A DNA stretch of 64,000 nucleotides from the NCBI GenBank assembly GCA_003024785.1, contig PUQB01000658.1, forward strand, positions 62,001 through 126,000. Reading direction: 5' to 3'. Position numbers and translations under genes: made by a program. A model generated the notes under the pieces. The model saw only the letters and a list, made by a program, of their open reading frames with translations. It had not been told where the DNA came from and made no database searches. Shown here one piece after another: positions 12,707 through 25,162 of this stretch (its first letter is position 1; the number at the start of each line of letters is the position of its first letter). This DNA comes from Selaginella tamariscina. Lineage: Eukaryota > Streptophyta > Lycopodiopsida > Selaginellales > Selaginellaceae.

Positions 12707-12799
12707 CCATGACTTTTCGGTCAAGAGAGCTTCCAAATCATCTTCAGTACTGCAGTTTGCCATGTCTTCAATGCTTAGAAGAATTCTTTCTTTAAACAT
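12707..12799 (-). CDS. Possible first exon of the VOC gene (left copy)
   Basis: An ATG-led open segment (MFKERILLSIEDMANCS..., 31 residues) is conserved with its mirror at 42,291-42,382 without a frame break, inside otherwise noncoding AT-rich DNA. It sits about 830 bp 5' of the next VOC exon, and a GT donor candidate follows. Conservation of frame in both copies suggests coding; linkage to the VOC gene is inference. Confidence 0.4.
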
Positions 12800-14520
12800 A
12801 GATAACAAAGTTGTATTATATTAATAATAAACCTTTTTTCTAATTTTATATATTGGATGTACAATAATATTTATAAACCACACACATGTGCACCTGATTT
12901 TTTTATTTAAAACTTGTATAAAGGAATTCAATTTGTTTTATATATTTTCTTTTGTTAAAGAAGAGATTAAATTGATGTAACTTCTTGATTATATATAAGA
13001 CTTATTCTTAATAAAAACTTAATATTTAATATATAAGCAACTTTTATTAAAATTGAAACAATAAAAATAAAAAAATTTAAATTTTTACGATGACAATTTT
13101 TTTACAAAACTAAATTAACTACAACTCATAAATTATATTGTTTAAGCAAACAATCACAAACACATTTTAAAAACTTATGAAAAATGTTATTACTAATGTG
13201 TTTAAGGATAATTAATGTGTTGATGAGACCAAATGGCATTACTCAATATTTCATATTGCATTTAAAATGTGTTTTTTGGGCAAATCCTAACCAAATTATA
13301 TGCATTTCAATTTTGGTGAAGTATTTATAATAAACGCTTCAAAATGTTTGAATATTAATAGTAAAAGGTATAAATTATATATAATATCTTATTGAGCCAA
13401 AGATAATGCACAATCAATAATAATGAGTTATCCTTTTTTTAGCAAAGAAAATGGGTTGAACACTTGAATTTGTTGAATTATTTTTTTAATACATGTTCGC
13501 AAGGTCTTGAGTTTATGAGAGAAAGTGTGCAAATTGCACCTTAAGGATGCTACAAAATTAATAAGATAATCATAAGAATAATGTTTCAGAAACTTATTAA
13601 TTTTAAGCTCGTAAACAAAATTGGTATACTTCATTGGGAGTTGAGAAACAAGTTTGTTGGAATTTAATTCAAGTGTTGGATTGATGATCACAAAAAAGAC
13701 TAAAAAAGATTATATCTACTTTTTTAATGAATTCTTTTGAAAAAATCGTGTTGATGTACAAGAGCTTTAAAGTTAATGTTTAAGGTTCAAAATTCAGTTC
13801 ATTCTTTAATAAATTAAAAGTTGAAAGAAAAAATATAAGAACTATTTTCTAAAGTGATTTGTGCATGCCTTGATTCCTCAATAATATCTTTTAATGTAAT
13901 TGATTAAAAATCCATAATTAAAATTAAGACTTTATAAATAAGTTTTTTTCAAATTGATTACATAATGATGAGCAAAATTTAAGAGAGTCAAGCCTTATAA
14001 TACTTTATTATATGAAGTTTTATTTACATTGTAAAAGAGTTTATTTAAGAAGACAAATAAAGTTAAATGATTATAAAGACTTTTTATGCTTGAGGTTGTT
14101 GAAACCAACATCTTCAATTTAATTGAACTTACTTATTTAATTATTTATTAAACTAGATAAGAACCTCAAAATTATTATTTTTACTTAAGAACTTAGGACT
14201 CTTAGAACTCTCGTGACAAATGCAGTTAATCATACTCTAACTTGTGGGACAATTAACTATAATGTGACCAAGGCCATTAAAATAAAAGCATAAACTAATA
14301 GTTTTATGGCATTTGCTTCTTGAAATAATGAAATTAAAGGTCCATGGCAGCAAGTTTAGGTTGTCACATACTCTATGGGAATTAGACCTTCAATGAGATA
14401 TTGGAGCGTGAGCAAGGGTTACCATTAGTATAATCAACGATGACTTTATAGTACTACATATATACTCTCTTGGGCAAGATGCTTAGAATTGTTGCAAACA
14501 ACACTTGAACATTCAGTTGT
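12800..14520. repeat. AT-rich part of the duplicated VOC block
   Basis: Reverse complement of about 40,565-42,290. The junction at 14,515-14,526 is shared with the start of the foldback arm. No gene recognised; a minus-strand ORF at 13,428-13,691 is low complexity and broken in the mirror copy. Confidence 0.75.
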
Positions 14521-15454
14521 TATATTAATTAAACATAAAATTAAAAACTAGTTATTAAAGTTTGAGATGAGAGTTCTTATCAAACGTTTTTTTTTAAAAC
14601 TTGAAAGAACTGATTACATTAGGGCTCCTCCATTCATAATGCATCACACGCCAAAATATGAAACTTAAAGGGTAAATGTCATGTAATGCCAATGAATAGT
14701 AAATATGCTAAAAGTTTTAACCGAAAGGGCCAACTTATGGTTGCCAAGAGGCCTTCTGGTGTCATCACCCTATGTGAGTAATGCTAAATCTTTCAAGATG
14801 ACCCCAAGAGTCTCATTTAGATGCCTAATAAGGTAGAAGATTCAGAATCCTATCTTAAGTTCCCTAGAATGACTATCTCTTAAACCTTAGAGGATAACTC
14901 AAATAAATTTTAGGATCCTGTCCTAGTAGACCTAAACAGGCTCATGCTCTAACCTCATCAAGTAGACGTGACTTAAATATACCCCATGATAATCGTCACT
15001 TACCCCTTGAAGAATCACAATCATCCGGGAGGCAGAACCCCTTTAGGGTGACAAAGGATACCCTAAACCATGACTAACCCGAGGGAGTGGCCAAGTCATA
15101 CCCTAGACTTAGGGCTAGTACTTAATGAGATCACGAGTGTGAGCCATAGGTGAACATGAGTGTTCTACTAAGCAAACTCCCCAAGACTAGGTTTGAATAA
15201 CCTAAAGTACATGACCTTGCAGGTGCCTCACGAAAGGCCTCATGTTAATGAGCTTAGGTTGTTTAACCCTTACATCCCAATGAAAACACCCCTTAGCCAA
15301 GTGTGTCAAAGCACATCTAGTTATGAGACCTAACCTCCCTTGAGTGTAATGTCTAAGGCTTAGCACCTTAGTGCGAGCACAGATATACATGTTAAGTATA
15401 GTATCCAACCCCTTCAAAGGGCGTGCCTCAGGCATTGTATTGTGTATTATTTAG

Positions 15455-15485
15455 CCCAATGTCACATCTTCATGTGACACTGCAT
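15455..15485. repeat. Conserved hairpin in arm unit 1
   Basis: aatgtcacatcttcatgtgacactg: an inverted repeat of about 10 bp (TGTCACAT / ATGTGACA) with a 3-4-base loop. It recurs at 17,880-17,903, 25,138-25,162, 27,720-27,745 and 48,597-48,620. Confidence 0.75.
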
Positions 15486-17877
15486 TCCATAGCATGGGCT
15501 ATCATGCCTTAATGCTTTAAGATTCAAGAGTTGCACCAAGTGCAACAAACGTGGCTCTTAAATGCCAACTTTAAAACCCTAGTGAACCTTCATGAATTGG
15601 TTAATGAAAACCTATCAGTTAAGATCCCACGCTCACAATTGAATAAGGATACAGATGTGTCTTGCTTAACTGTGAGTACCACCTAACTTGATGTGGAGGA
15701 GGAGACTAGAGACATGCCTCAACTTGTAATCCTTGGAATATGCATTTCAATAAGAACCTTTTAAATCATGGATTCGACAACTTTAAGGGTAGGCTACCCC
15801 AAAATTGGGACGTACCATTATTGTTTAAAAATTAAGATGGCATATAAAAGGTTGTGCTTTAACAACACAAGCTAAAGATTGCACCAATAGAAGAGTAACG
15901 AATTAGTCATGAACCTAGAAACTCTCTTACACATACCCTACCTTATTTATGTGACGAAGTCGCCCCCCACCCCCTCTTTTTCTATATGTGTAAGTGGGCT
16001 GGCACATAATGCAATGAGTTTTCAACCAAATCTAACTCCTATCCTTAAACCCTACTCGAGGGGTGGCGATTTTAGGACGTGGGTTAGGTCAACCCTAGGG
16101 GTGTTCTTAATCCTATTGAACATGCTAAACTCATTTGAACTTAACTAAAAACCTAACTAGGATGGGTGGGTTTTCTAAAATGTAAGGTTTAACTTCGTTT
16201 AGAGTTTTTTACAAATACTTAATAACGCCCGATCGGACCATCGCCAAATACCCAAATGCACTAAGTATGGCATGTTTCCTACTACATCTAAGGTCCGTCA
16301 ACATAAAATAATATAATAATAGTCAACGTAGAGAGTCATAGTAAAACTATGACAAAACCAATCAAACCTTAATAGTAAATTTATCAAACCTAATTTTGAT
16401 AAGTTTTAGAATATTGACAAGGGTTCATTGGATAACCAAGCGTACTTGCTATTTGGTTCATGAACCTATGGAATTATAAACTTTATACTATGAATTTTTG
16501 GTAAATTAACTTTGAGCTCATGAATGCTCATGGCTGTGCTCAAGCTTGAAGGCCTAATCAATAGTTATCACTGATAAGTAAGCTCGTTCACTCACCTCAT
16601 TAGATTTTGGCCTTTTTTTATGTGTCATTTCTCGATGTTAATGAGTTGTTTTTTGTTTAATATATGTTTATTTTCTACCAATAATCATTGGTTCTCTTAT
16701 TCCAAACTCAAAAACCTAGTGCATAAAGAATTTAATTCAAATAACATGTAATTGTACTTTTATTGAATTATCGTGATTATTATTTTAACACAATGAGAAC
16801 TTAATTAAAGAAGGGATTTAGGTCCAAACCATCAAGGCAAGACCAAGAACAAAATATGGAGCAGGAAATTGAATCTTATTTGAATATAGAAGAAATAAGA
16901 GAAAAAGATTAAGCATCAAAAGAGAAACTATTTAAGTAACTTGTGTTAAACTAAAATGCTAAAATCTTAATCCTGACCTTTTTATTTGCATGGTTCCATG
17001 GCATTATGCAATAAGTGTTTATAATATTTTTATTTTGTTTAATATTTTTATATATCAAAACAATTATATAACTATCCCATGATTGTTATCAATGTCTACA
17101 ATAATGTTTTTTGAATTAAGCAATTAAATTAAAAGAGATATTTCATAATAATTATGTTTGAGTTGATTAATAATGAATTTTGTTTATTTTTATATAATAT
17201 GTAAAGTAGCATATATTGCATGCATTATACACACATGCATAATGATACATGGTGGTGATTTAGCTTCATGTGTCAGTGCCAAACCCTAAAGCCTAAAAAC
17301 CATAAACTAGCTCTAACTTTGTACATTATATTGTGGCCTTTTAGCGTCAATTCTTTGTGTGAGTAATGCTAAGTCTTCCAAGATGACCCTAATGACCCCT
17401 TGAGAAATCACCCTCATCTGGGAGAACAACCCCTTTAGGGCGACAAAGGGTACCTTAAACCACGACTAACCCCTAAGGGTTTGAAGTGGCCAAGTCATAC
17501 CCTAGACCTAGGGCTAGTACTTAGTGAGGACATGAGTGTACGCCATAGGCGGACACAAATGTTTTACTAAACAAACTCTATAAGGCTAAGTTTGATTAAC
17601 CTTAAGTACATGACCTTGCGAGTGCTTCATGAAAGGGCTTTTGCTAATGAGCTTAGGTTGTTCAACCCTTAGATCTTAAGGAGAACACCCTTTATCTAGG
17701 TGTGCCAAGGCACACTTAGTTACGAGACCTAACCTCCCTTGAGCGGATGCTTAGGGTTTAGTAACCTAGTGTGAACACAAGCATGCATGTTTACTAGAGT
17801 ATCCAATCCCTTTGCAACAAACCATGACACGACCCCAAAAGGGCGTGCCTCGGGCATTGTATCGTGTGACATTTAAC

Positions 17878-17903
17878 CTAGTGTCACATTTCCATGTGAC
17901 ACT
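17878..17903. repeat. Conserved hairpin in arm unit 2
   Basis: AGTGTCACAT-ttcc-ATGTGACACT, a perfect 10-bp stem at the corresponding place of the second unit. Confidence 0.75.
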
Positions 17904-19916
17904 GCCTTCCACGATATGGGCTATCATGCCATAGCCCTTAAATTCAAGAAGTTGCACTAAGTGTCACAAACATGGCTCTTAAATGTCAACTTTAAGAACC
18001 CCTTAGTGAACCCTCAAGAACTAGGTAATGTGAACCCGTCAAATAAGATCCCACGCCCACGGTTGGACAAGACCACAAATATGCCTTGCTTGGCCATGAG
18101 TGCTACACCTAGCTTGACGTGGAGGAGGAGGCTGGAGACAAGCCTCAACCTTTGCCTCTTAAAATGTGCATTTCGACAAGACCTTCCATACATAGATTCT
18201 CCACCGAAGGTGGAACGTACCCCTGTCATCTGGAAGTTAGGGCGGCACAACAAAGGGTTGTGCCTTGACGACACAAGCTAGAGCTTGCACCAGAAGAAGA
18301 GTAACGAGCTCAGTCATGAACCAAGGAACCTTCACTTTTACATACTTTACCTTATTTATTATGTGATAGAGGCCCCCTTGTTTTCCTATTTACATAAGTG
18401 GGCTGGTACGAAATCTCATTCCTAGAGAGAAATACTTGGTGAGTTAATTATTAACCCCTAAACCCTAACCTAAGGAGTTTAGGGCATGGGGTTAGGGGAA
18501 CCCTAGGTTAGGTCAACCTAAGGGTGTTTTTTTTCGACATGCCAAACTCACCGAAAACCACTTAAAAACCTAATTGGGACACAAAAAACCAAGGTAAGAG
18601 TTTTTTTAAATGGAAATACTCAACTTCGCCCATAGTTTATTACAAATACTTAATGACACCCGACCGGACCATCACTAGATATTCAATGCATTAAGTGGGC
18701 TTGTTCTTCTATACTTAGGGCTTATCAACATAGTATAGTAGGTAATAATAATCAACGTTCAAAGTAAAAGGGGAGTCATAGTAGAAGCTATAACATATTG
18801 AGTGAATTTCTATTTTTCTTCATTTTTTTTTACCTCAATAGTGAATAATATGGAAGCAATTTTTCATGTTTTGACAATTGTCATTAACACACCAAATCAA
18901 GCTTTTAGGAGTGACTTGTTGATGGTAGGTTGGTTTCTTTTGCATTTAGATCTTTACTTTGTCTTTTTTTGATTCAATTAATCCCAAAGCTTATCTTCAT
19001 AATCGATTGCAAACACATATGGAAAAAAACTCCATCATTTATTTTATTAATCAAATATGCTTGTTAAGTGTCAAATATATATTAAAGTTTTTAACTTATC
19101 AGAATTAAAATTTTAACACAACACAATTAATAAGGGTGTTTAAAATATAATAGTGTTTCTCGCTCTTTCAAATTGTTATAATTAATTTGATGGACCCTTT
19201 CCATGGTGTTTTCAAAGAATTAATATATCATTACGGTCTCTTTAATTATCTTTCTTATTAAGTATAGGTAGATGCACTCTTAAATGTATTTGTCATGTCA
19301 ATGGTGTTATTTATATTTGATTATGTTATTTTATAACACTCTTCTTTTATAGAGCGGATACTCTCGTATTAAATGGTCGGCTAATAATGTTATACACTTT
19401 ATAGGTATTAAACATTTGTTCCCTTTTTCCATAACAATTTGATAAAATAATTGAATCCAACATTTAAAAATAATGTTTAAACTTTAATCATACTAACTAG
19501 AATTGATATTTACGGCATTAAGATTACATATGCTATAGGTATTTAGAGGACTTGTCTCACAGCGATCAAATATAATTTAACATACAATTATACATACATG
19601 TGTATATGCATAATGACACATGGGCTCCATATGTCATTGTCACTTGTCAATGTGTGTTGGCATGGAGAGTTGCGTCTAACTCCTAATTTGTAAATTACAT
19701 TATATCTCGATCAAGACCAGCTAACCATTTAATTATTTATTTATTTAATTATTATTAATAGTAGTAGTAAATATCTATTTAATCTCATTGTTCTTGATTC
19801 TAATGTGGACGCTAAACATTAATTTAAACTTCCTATACCTACTGATTTAGTATTTGCCTTATAATCAAAACAAGAACAATCCTGTTATTCTAAGACGATG
19901 GATACTTAATTAATAA

Positions 19917-20280
19917 TTACTTTCTCTTTACGTTTTCAAGCTTGCTACCCCAAATGAGACCCAGTGGGATGCAAGCAATGAAAGCAACAATCCCGGAAAT
20001 GACACTTGCCAAGACAATATCCCTGTGGTCTTGCTCCTTATCGGAAAATGGATTGGAAGCTATTGGGATGCTGGCTTTACATTGGGAAGAGAGTGGTAAA
20101 CCACACAGATTTTGGTTTCCTAAGAAACTGCTGGTAGTGAATGTCGACATCTGGCCATTTTGAGGATCGGACCAGATAAGTTGTTGTATGAAAGGTTTAA
20201 CTCACGGAGGAAACTGAGCTTGCTAAGTGAATCCGGTATTTCTCCTTGAAGAAGTTGAAAGATAAATCTAAGGATGACAT
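19917..20280 (-). pseudogene. Inverted 3' fragment of the LRR receptor-like gene
   Basis: On the minus strand this encodes the last LRR junction and tail: SYNNLSGP-type sequence, QMSTFTTSSFLGNQNLCGL and the transmembrane stretch LASVISGIVAFIACIPLGL. It is almost identical to 22,954-23,188 apart from the last few residues (WGSKLENVKRK against WVASLKT). It lies at the inner end of the left foldback arm, so the arm pair includes the gene's 3' end. Confidence 0.9.
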
Positions 20281-20955
20281 GTATGTGATGTTTCAAGATT
20301 TCTTTATCACTTTATAAAGTGAAGAGAATTTAAATATGTTAATTTAAAATTATTTTTAAATTAAAAATTTATTTATTATACATGTTAAATGATAATAATG
20401 TGTCATTTTTTAACATACTAATATATGCTCATCATTGGTGAGCTTAACTATTCAATGGACCTTAACTCAATTATTATCTTTAATTTTTTAAGTTTTTTTT
20501 AAAATTTATTTAAAGTTGAATCCTTAACCCAATTATTATCTTTAACATGATAAATTTATTCTTGATAGATTTAACTTATAGGGTTATGTATTTTAAATTT
20601 AAGATTAGTTATTTCGAACTAACATGAGCAAAATAGTGGGTGCACTTTAAACATTACTCATGAATTTAAAAGTTAATTCTGATGTTTAGACTCATCATAA
20701 ATACCCATTGGACCAAAATTAAAACTACTACTGTGTAAAGCCAAAGGGTAATTGTTATGTTTAAACTTGAAGTTCTTGAAGGTGTTAAAGTAATCAGTCA
20801 TATTTGTCTCACGTAAGGACTTCACTGATACACGAGTTCTTTAAAAGTCTTCAACGACTGACCACCGTAGAATTTCTATTGAATGAGGACCCATCTTCTT
20901 GAAATTAGAATTTAAGCCACTCGAAAATTTGAAAAAAAAATAAAAACAACCAATC
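20281..20955. other. AT-rich upstream region of the LRR gene, shared with other elements
   Basis: 20,300-20,480 matches 10,330-10,500 and 45,905-46,100. 20,640-20,930 matches 44,750-44,980, including ttgtctcacgtaaggacttc. This promoter-proximal sequence therefore belongs to a dispersed repeat rather than to the LRR gene alone. Confidence 0.65.
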
Positions 20956-23188
20956 ATGTTTTGCATTGTTATCTTGCTTGCAATTGCTACGTATGCAAAT
21001 GCAAATGATGTCAGTGCTCTTCTGCATTTTAAAAGTCATGTGAGTGATCCACTATCTACTTTACATAGCTGGAACGAGAGCACTAACAGTTGTCAATGGG
21101 AGGGCATTAAGTGTGGTAATGACATACACATAATAACTGGTCTTCATCTCCATTCGCTATCCTTGTTATCAAGTCCTCTTGTAGCAAAAATAGTTGATTC
21201 TTTACCAGAATTACGAGAGTTGCATATTACAAATAGTAATTTCATAGATATGATTCTCTACAGAAGGTAAAGATCTTAAAAAGTTGACTTCCTTAGAGTT
21301 GCCTGTCATGAAGTTACCTGAGATATTGAATAGTTTTACGGACAAACGTTCTTAGAAAGAAACACCGGTTTTAAACATTGATTCGAAGAGATATCAAGCT
21401 CTTTTAAATGCTCACATGCGCTGCTAGAATGAATCGTAAATGCAGTGAAAGAGTTTGAGGTCAATCTTTGGATGCGATTCGAGACATTTAATAAACCCCA
21501 GAGAGATTAATGAAAGTTCGTTCAAAGCGGTGCAGTTTTGAAGGAAATCCTGAGAAACCCTTTCCTGCTAAAAAATTATTTGAAAGATCTAAGTAACGAG
21601 GCTGTTATTCTGGGGAAAAGAAAGTGAAGAAAACTCGCTGCTGAAATTGTTGTACGAGAGATCAATCTTCTCCAACATATTATTAATGAAGGTAACTTGA
21701 TGGAGTTGATTATGGGAAGATTGAGAAGCTTTATGTTTTGACATGCATCGAGAAGCTGATATGGATAATTGCCACGAAGCCGATTGAAAGACAAATTGAG
21801 CACATTTAATGAAGAACAGTTTCTAAAGGACATGCTATATCTTAGATGCAAGTCATAATAATTTAACAGGAGAAATCAGTCAGATTCATGACAATCTAAG
21901 GTACCTCAATTTAAGTTCAAATACTTATCAAGCAATTAGTGAAAATCTCTGCTCAAGTTCTTCAGCTTTGGAAAGCTTAATTCTATCGAATAATCTTTTA
22001 ACTGGTGAAGTGTTCAAGTCTGTCTTGAGTTGCAGTGGTTTGCAGATGCTTGACTTGAGCTTCAACTCAATAACTGAAGAAATTCCAAGCTCTCTATGTG
22101 AACGCCTCCCAACCTTCTGTATTTCTTGGCTTTGGCAAACAACATAGAAGGGCAGTCCCAGAAAGTTTGGGAAGCTGTACCAAGCTAGTTACCTTGTTAC
22201 TTAGTTACAACAAATTGCGAGGCCTATTCCTGTACAGCTATCACAACTGACCCATCTTGTGTGGTTGGACTTAAGTAATAACAGGTTCACTGGAAACATC
22301 CCTCCATCATTTGGGCTTCGTAAAAAGATGTATATACTGCAGTTGGTCAACAATCACTTGGAGGGAGAAATCCCTAGAGAACTAGAAGAATGTGAATCTC
22401 TAATTGTTCTTCAGGTTACTTCCAACAGTTTAAGTGGAACATTGCCTATTCGAATAGGCCGAAGGGAAACTGCATACTATCTTATGAACATGTTCGATGC
22501 CAGATTCAACTCTACGTTGGCCAGCTTGCAACTTGTGAAAAGTTTGCCACCAAGATGCAAGAGATTGGTTATCATGCTTCCACTACAGGGAATCCGTTAA
22601 GAGGACCTTGAAAAGAAGATGACGAGGTTAAATGGTTGCAACTGTAAGCTGGGGTTGATGCCTTCTTTTATATGGAGGAACGTGACCAGTCTCGTTGCCC
22701 TTGATATTTCTCACAACAAAATAGAAGGTAATATACCTACAGAGTTTGGAGAAATGCAGAGCATGATAGGGCTTCTTGTTGCAAACAACTCTCTAAGCGG
22801 CACAATCCCTGTGTCAATCGGAAACATCACAGCAATGTCATCCCTTGATTTATCTTTCAACTTCTTCCAAGGAGAAATACCAGATTCACTTAGCAAGCTC
22901 AGTTTCCTCCGTGAGTTAAACCTTTCATACAACAACTTATCTGGTCCGATCCCTCAAAATGGCCAGATGTCGACATTCACTACCAGCAGTTTCTTAGGAA
23001 ACCAAAATCTGTGTGGTTTACCACTCTCTTCCCAATGTAAAGCCAGCATCCCAATAGCTTCCAATCCATTTTCCGATAAGGAGCAAGACCACAGGGATAT
23101 TGTCTTGGCAAGTGTCATTTCCGGGATTGTTGCTTTCATTGCTTGCATCCCACTGGGTCTCATTTGGGTAGCAAGCTTGAAAACGTAA
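20956..23188 (+). pseudogene. Leucine-rich-repeat receptor-like protein, rearranged
   Basis: Plant extracellular LRR receptor-like protein (RLP), cell-surface recognition type. The start ATG at 20,956 gives a signal peptide (MFCIVILLAIATYANA) and the LRRNT domain (DVSALLHFKSHVSDPL, SWN...CQWEGIKC). The frame stops at 21,270. LRRs resume on the plus strand from about 21,842 (SHNNLTGEI, LRYLNLSSN, LESLILSNNLLTGE, LQMLDLSFNSI) and continue, with breaks near 22,110-22,260 and 22,600, to LDLSNNRFTGNIP, LDISHNKIEGNIP, MSSLDLSFNFFQGEIP and LRELNLSYNNLSGPIP. The end is a juxtamembrane LCGLPLSSQC, one transmembrane helix and a very short cytoplasmic tail; no kinase domain is present. The segment at about 21,300-21,841 is inverted. 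The gene sits at the centre of a foldback element. Confidence 0.85.
21300..21841 (-). pseudogene. Inverted internal LRR segment
   Basis: LRR coding is on the minus strand here: FRNCSSLNVLNLSFNRLRG, then LLDACQNIKLLNL (21,700-21,840) and, further in, DFLQNCTALNELSL (about 21,490-21,560). The flanking LRRs before 21,270 and after 21,842 are on the plus strand, so a block of about 540 bp has been flipped inside the gene. Exact ends are uncertain. Confidence 0.75.
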
Positions 23189-25137
23189 AGAGAAAGTAAT
23201 TATTAATTATATGTAATGATGATTGGTTTCTATAAATTAGTAATTTGGTTCATTCTAAATTAAGAGAGAATCAAGAACAATGAGATTAAATAGATATTTA
23301 CTACTACTATTAATTAATAATAAATAAATAAATAATTAAATGGTTAGTCTGGTCTTGATACGAGATATAATGTAATTTACAAAATTAGAGTTAGAGGAAC
23401 TCTCCATGCCAACACACATTGACTAGTGACAACGACATATGGAGCCCATGTGTCATTATGTATATACACATGTATGTAAATTGTATGTTAAATTACATTG
23501 ATAGCTGTGAGACAAGTCCTCTAAATACCTATAGCATATGTAAATCTTAATGCCGTAAATATCAATTTTAGTTAGTATGATTAAAGTTTAAATATTATAT
23601 TTTAAAATGTTGGATTCAATTATTTTATCAAATTGTTATGGAAAAGGAAACAAATGTTTAACACCTAGTAAAGTGTATAACATTATTAGCCGAACCATTT
23701 TAATACGAGAGTATCCGCTCTATAAAAGAAGAGTTTTATAAAATAACATAATCGAATATAAATAACACCATTGACATGACAAATACATTTAAGAGTGCAT
23801 CTACCTATACTTAATAAAAGATAATTAAAGACCAAATGATATATTAATTTCTTTGAAAACACCATGGAAAGGGTCCATCAAATTAATTATAACAATTTGA
23901 AAGAGCCAGAAACACTATTATATTTTAACACCCTTATTATTGTGTTGTGTTAAAATTTTAATTCTGATAAGTTGAACAACTTTAATTATACTTGACACTT
24001 AACAAGCATATTGATTAATAAAATAAATGATGGAGTTTTTTCCATATGTGTTGGCAATCGATTGTGAAGATAAGCTTTGGGATTAATTGAATTAAAAAAA
24101 GACAAAGTAAAGAACTAAAATGCAAAAAAAACCTACCATCAACAACAAGTCACTTTAAAGCTTGATTTGTGTGTTAATGAAAATTGTCAAAACATGAAAA
24201 ATTGCTTCCATATTATTCACTATTGAGGTAAAAAAATGAAGAAAAATAGAAATTCACTCAACATGTCATAGCTTCTACTATGACTCCCTTTTACTTTGGA
24301 CATTGATTGTTATTACTTACTGTACTATGTTAATAAGCCCTAGGTATAGAAAAACAGGCCCACTTAATACACTTGGATATCTAGTGATGGTCCGGTCGGT
24401 TGTCATTAAGTATTTGCAAGAAACTCTGGGCGAAGCTAGCACTTCCATTTAAAAAACTCTTATCCTGGTTTTCATGTCTCAATTAGGTTTTTGAGTGGTT
24501 TCGGTGAGTTTGGCATGTCGAAAAAAACCCTTAGGGTTGACTTAACCCTAGGGTTGTCCTAACCCATGCCCTAAACTCCTTAGGTTAGGGTTTAGGGTTA
24601 ATAATTAACTCACCAAGTATATTCTCTCTAGGAATGAGATTTCATACCAGCCCACTTATGTAAATAGGAAAACGAGGGGGCCTCTATCACATAAATAAGG
24701 TAAAGTATGTAAAAGTGAAGGTTCCTTGGTTCATGACTGAGCTCGTTACTCTTCTTCCGGTGCAAGCTCTAGCTTGTGTCGTCAAGGCACAACCCTCTGT
24801 TGTGCCGCCCTAACTTCCAGATGATAGGGGTACGTTCCACCGTGGAGAATCCATGTTTGGAAGGTTTGTCGAAATGTACATTCTAAGAGGCAAAAGTTGA
24901 GGCTTGTCTCCAGCCTCCTCCTCCACGTCAAGCTAGGTGTAGCACTCATGGCCAAGCAAGGCATATTTGTGTCCTTGTCCAACCGTGGGCATGGAATCTT
25001 GTTTGATGGGTTCACATTACCTAGTTCTTGAGGGTTCACTAAGGGGTTCTAAGTTGGCATTTAAGAGCCATGTTTGTGGCACTTACTGCAACTCTTAAAC
25101 TAAGGGCTATGGCATGATAACCTATATCGTGGAAGGT

Positions 25138-25162
25138 AGTGTCACATGAAAATGTGACACTA
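25138..25162. repeat. Conserved hairpin (right arm, inner unit)
   Basis: AGTGTCACAT-gaaa-ATGTGACACT, mirror of the hairpin at 17,880. Confidence 0.75.

Larger units (their letters stand above)
14526..20280. mobile_element. Foldback element, left arm
   Basis: Reverse complement of about 22,880-28,668. Outer-end anchor: tgatgagagttcttatcaaacg-type sequence near 14,565 mirrors 28,600-28,640. The arm contains two diverged tandem units in the same orientation (about 14,700-16,480 and 17,340-18,790), with matching landmarks (agcattactcacatag type, accctagacctagggctagt, a hairpin, then gtcatagt..actatgac) and AT-rich spacers. Its inner end (19,917-20,280) is an inverted copy of the last part of the LRR gene. 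No transposase is visible. ORFs of about 100 residues in the units (e.g. 17,961-18,281) have no recognisable family and are not conserved between units. Confidence 0.85.

Noticed and set aside
17961..18281. 106-residue ORF in the foldback arm, and the opposite-strand ORF 18,014-18,274
   Set aside because: The frame is not kept in the mirrored or tandem units, and there is no family resemblance.
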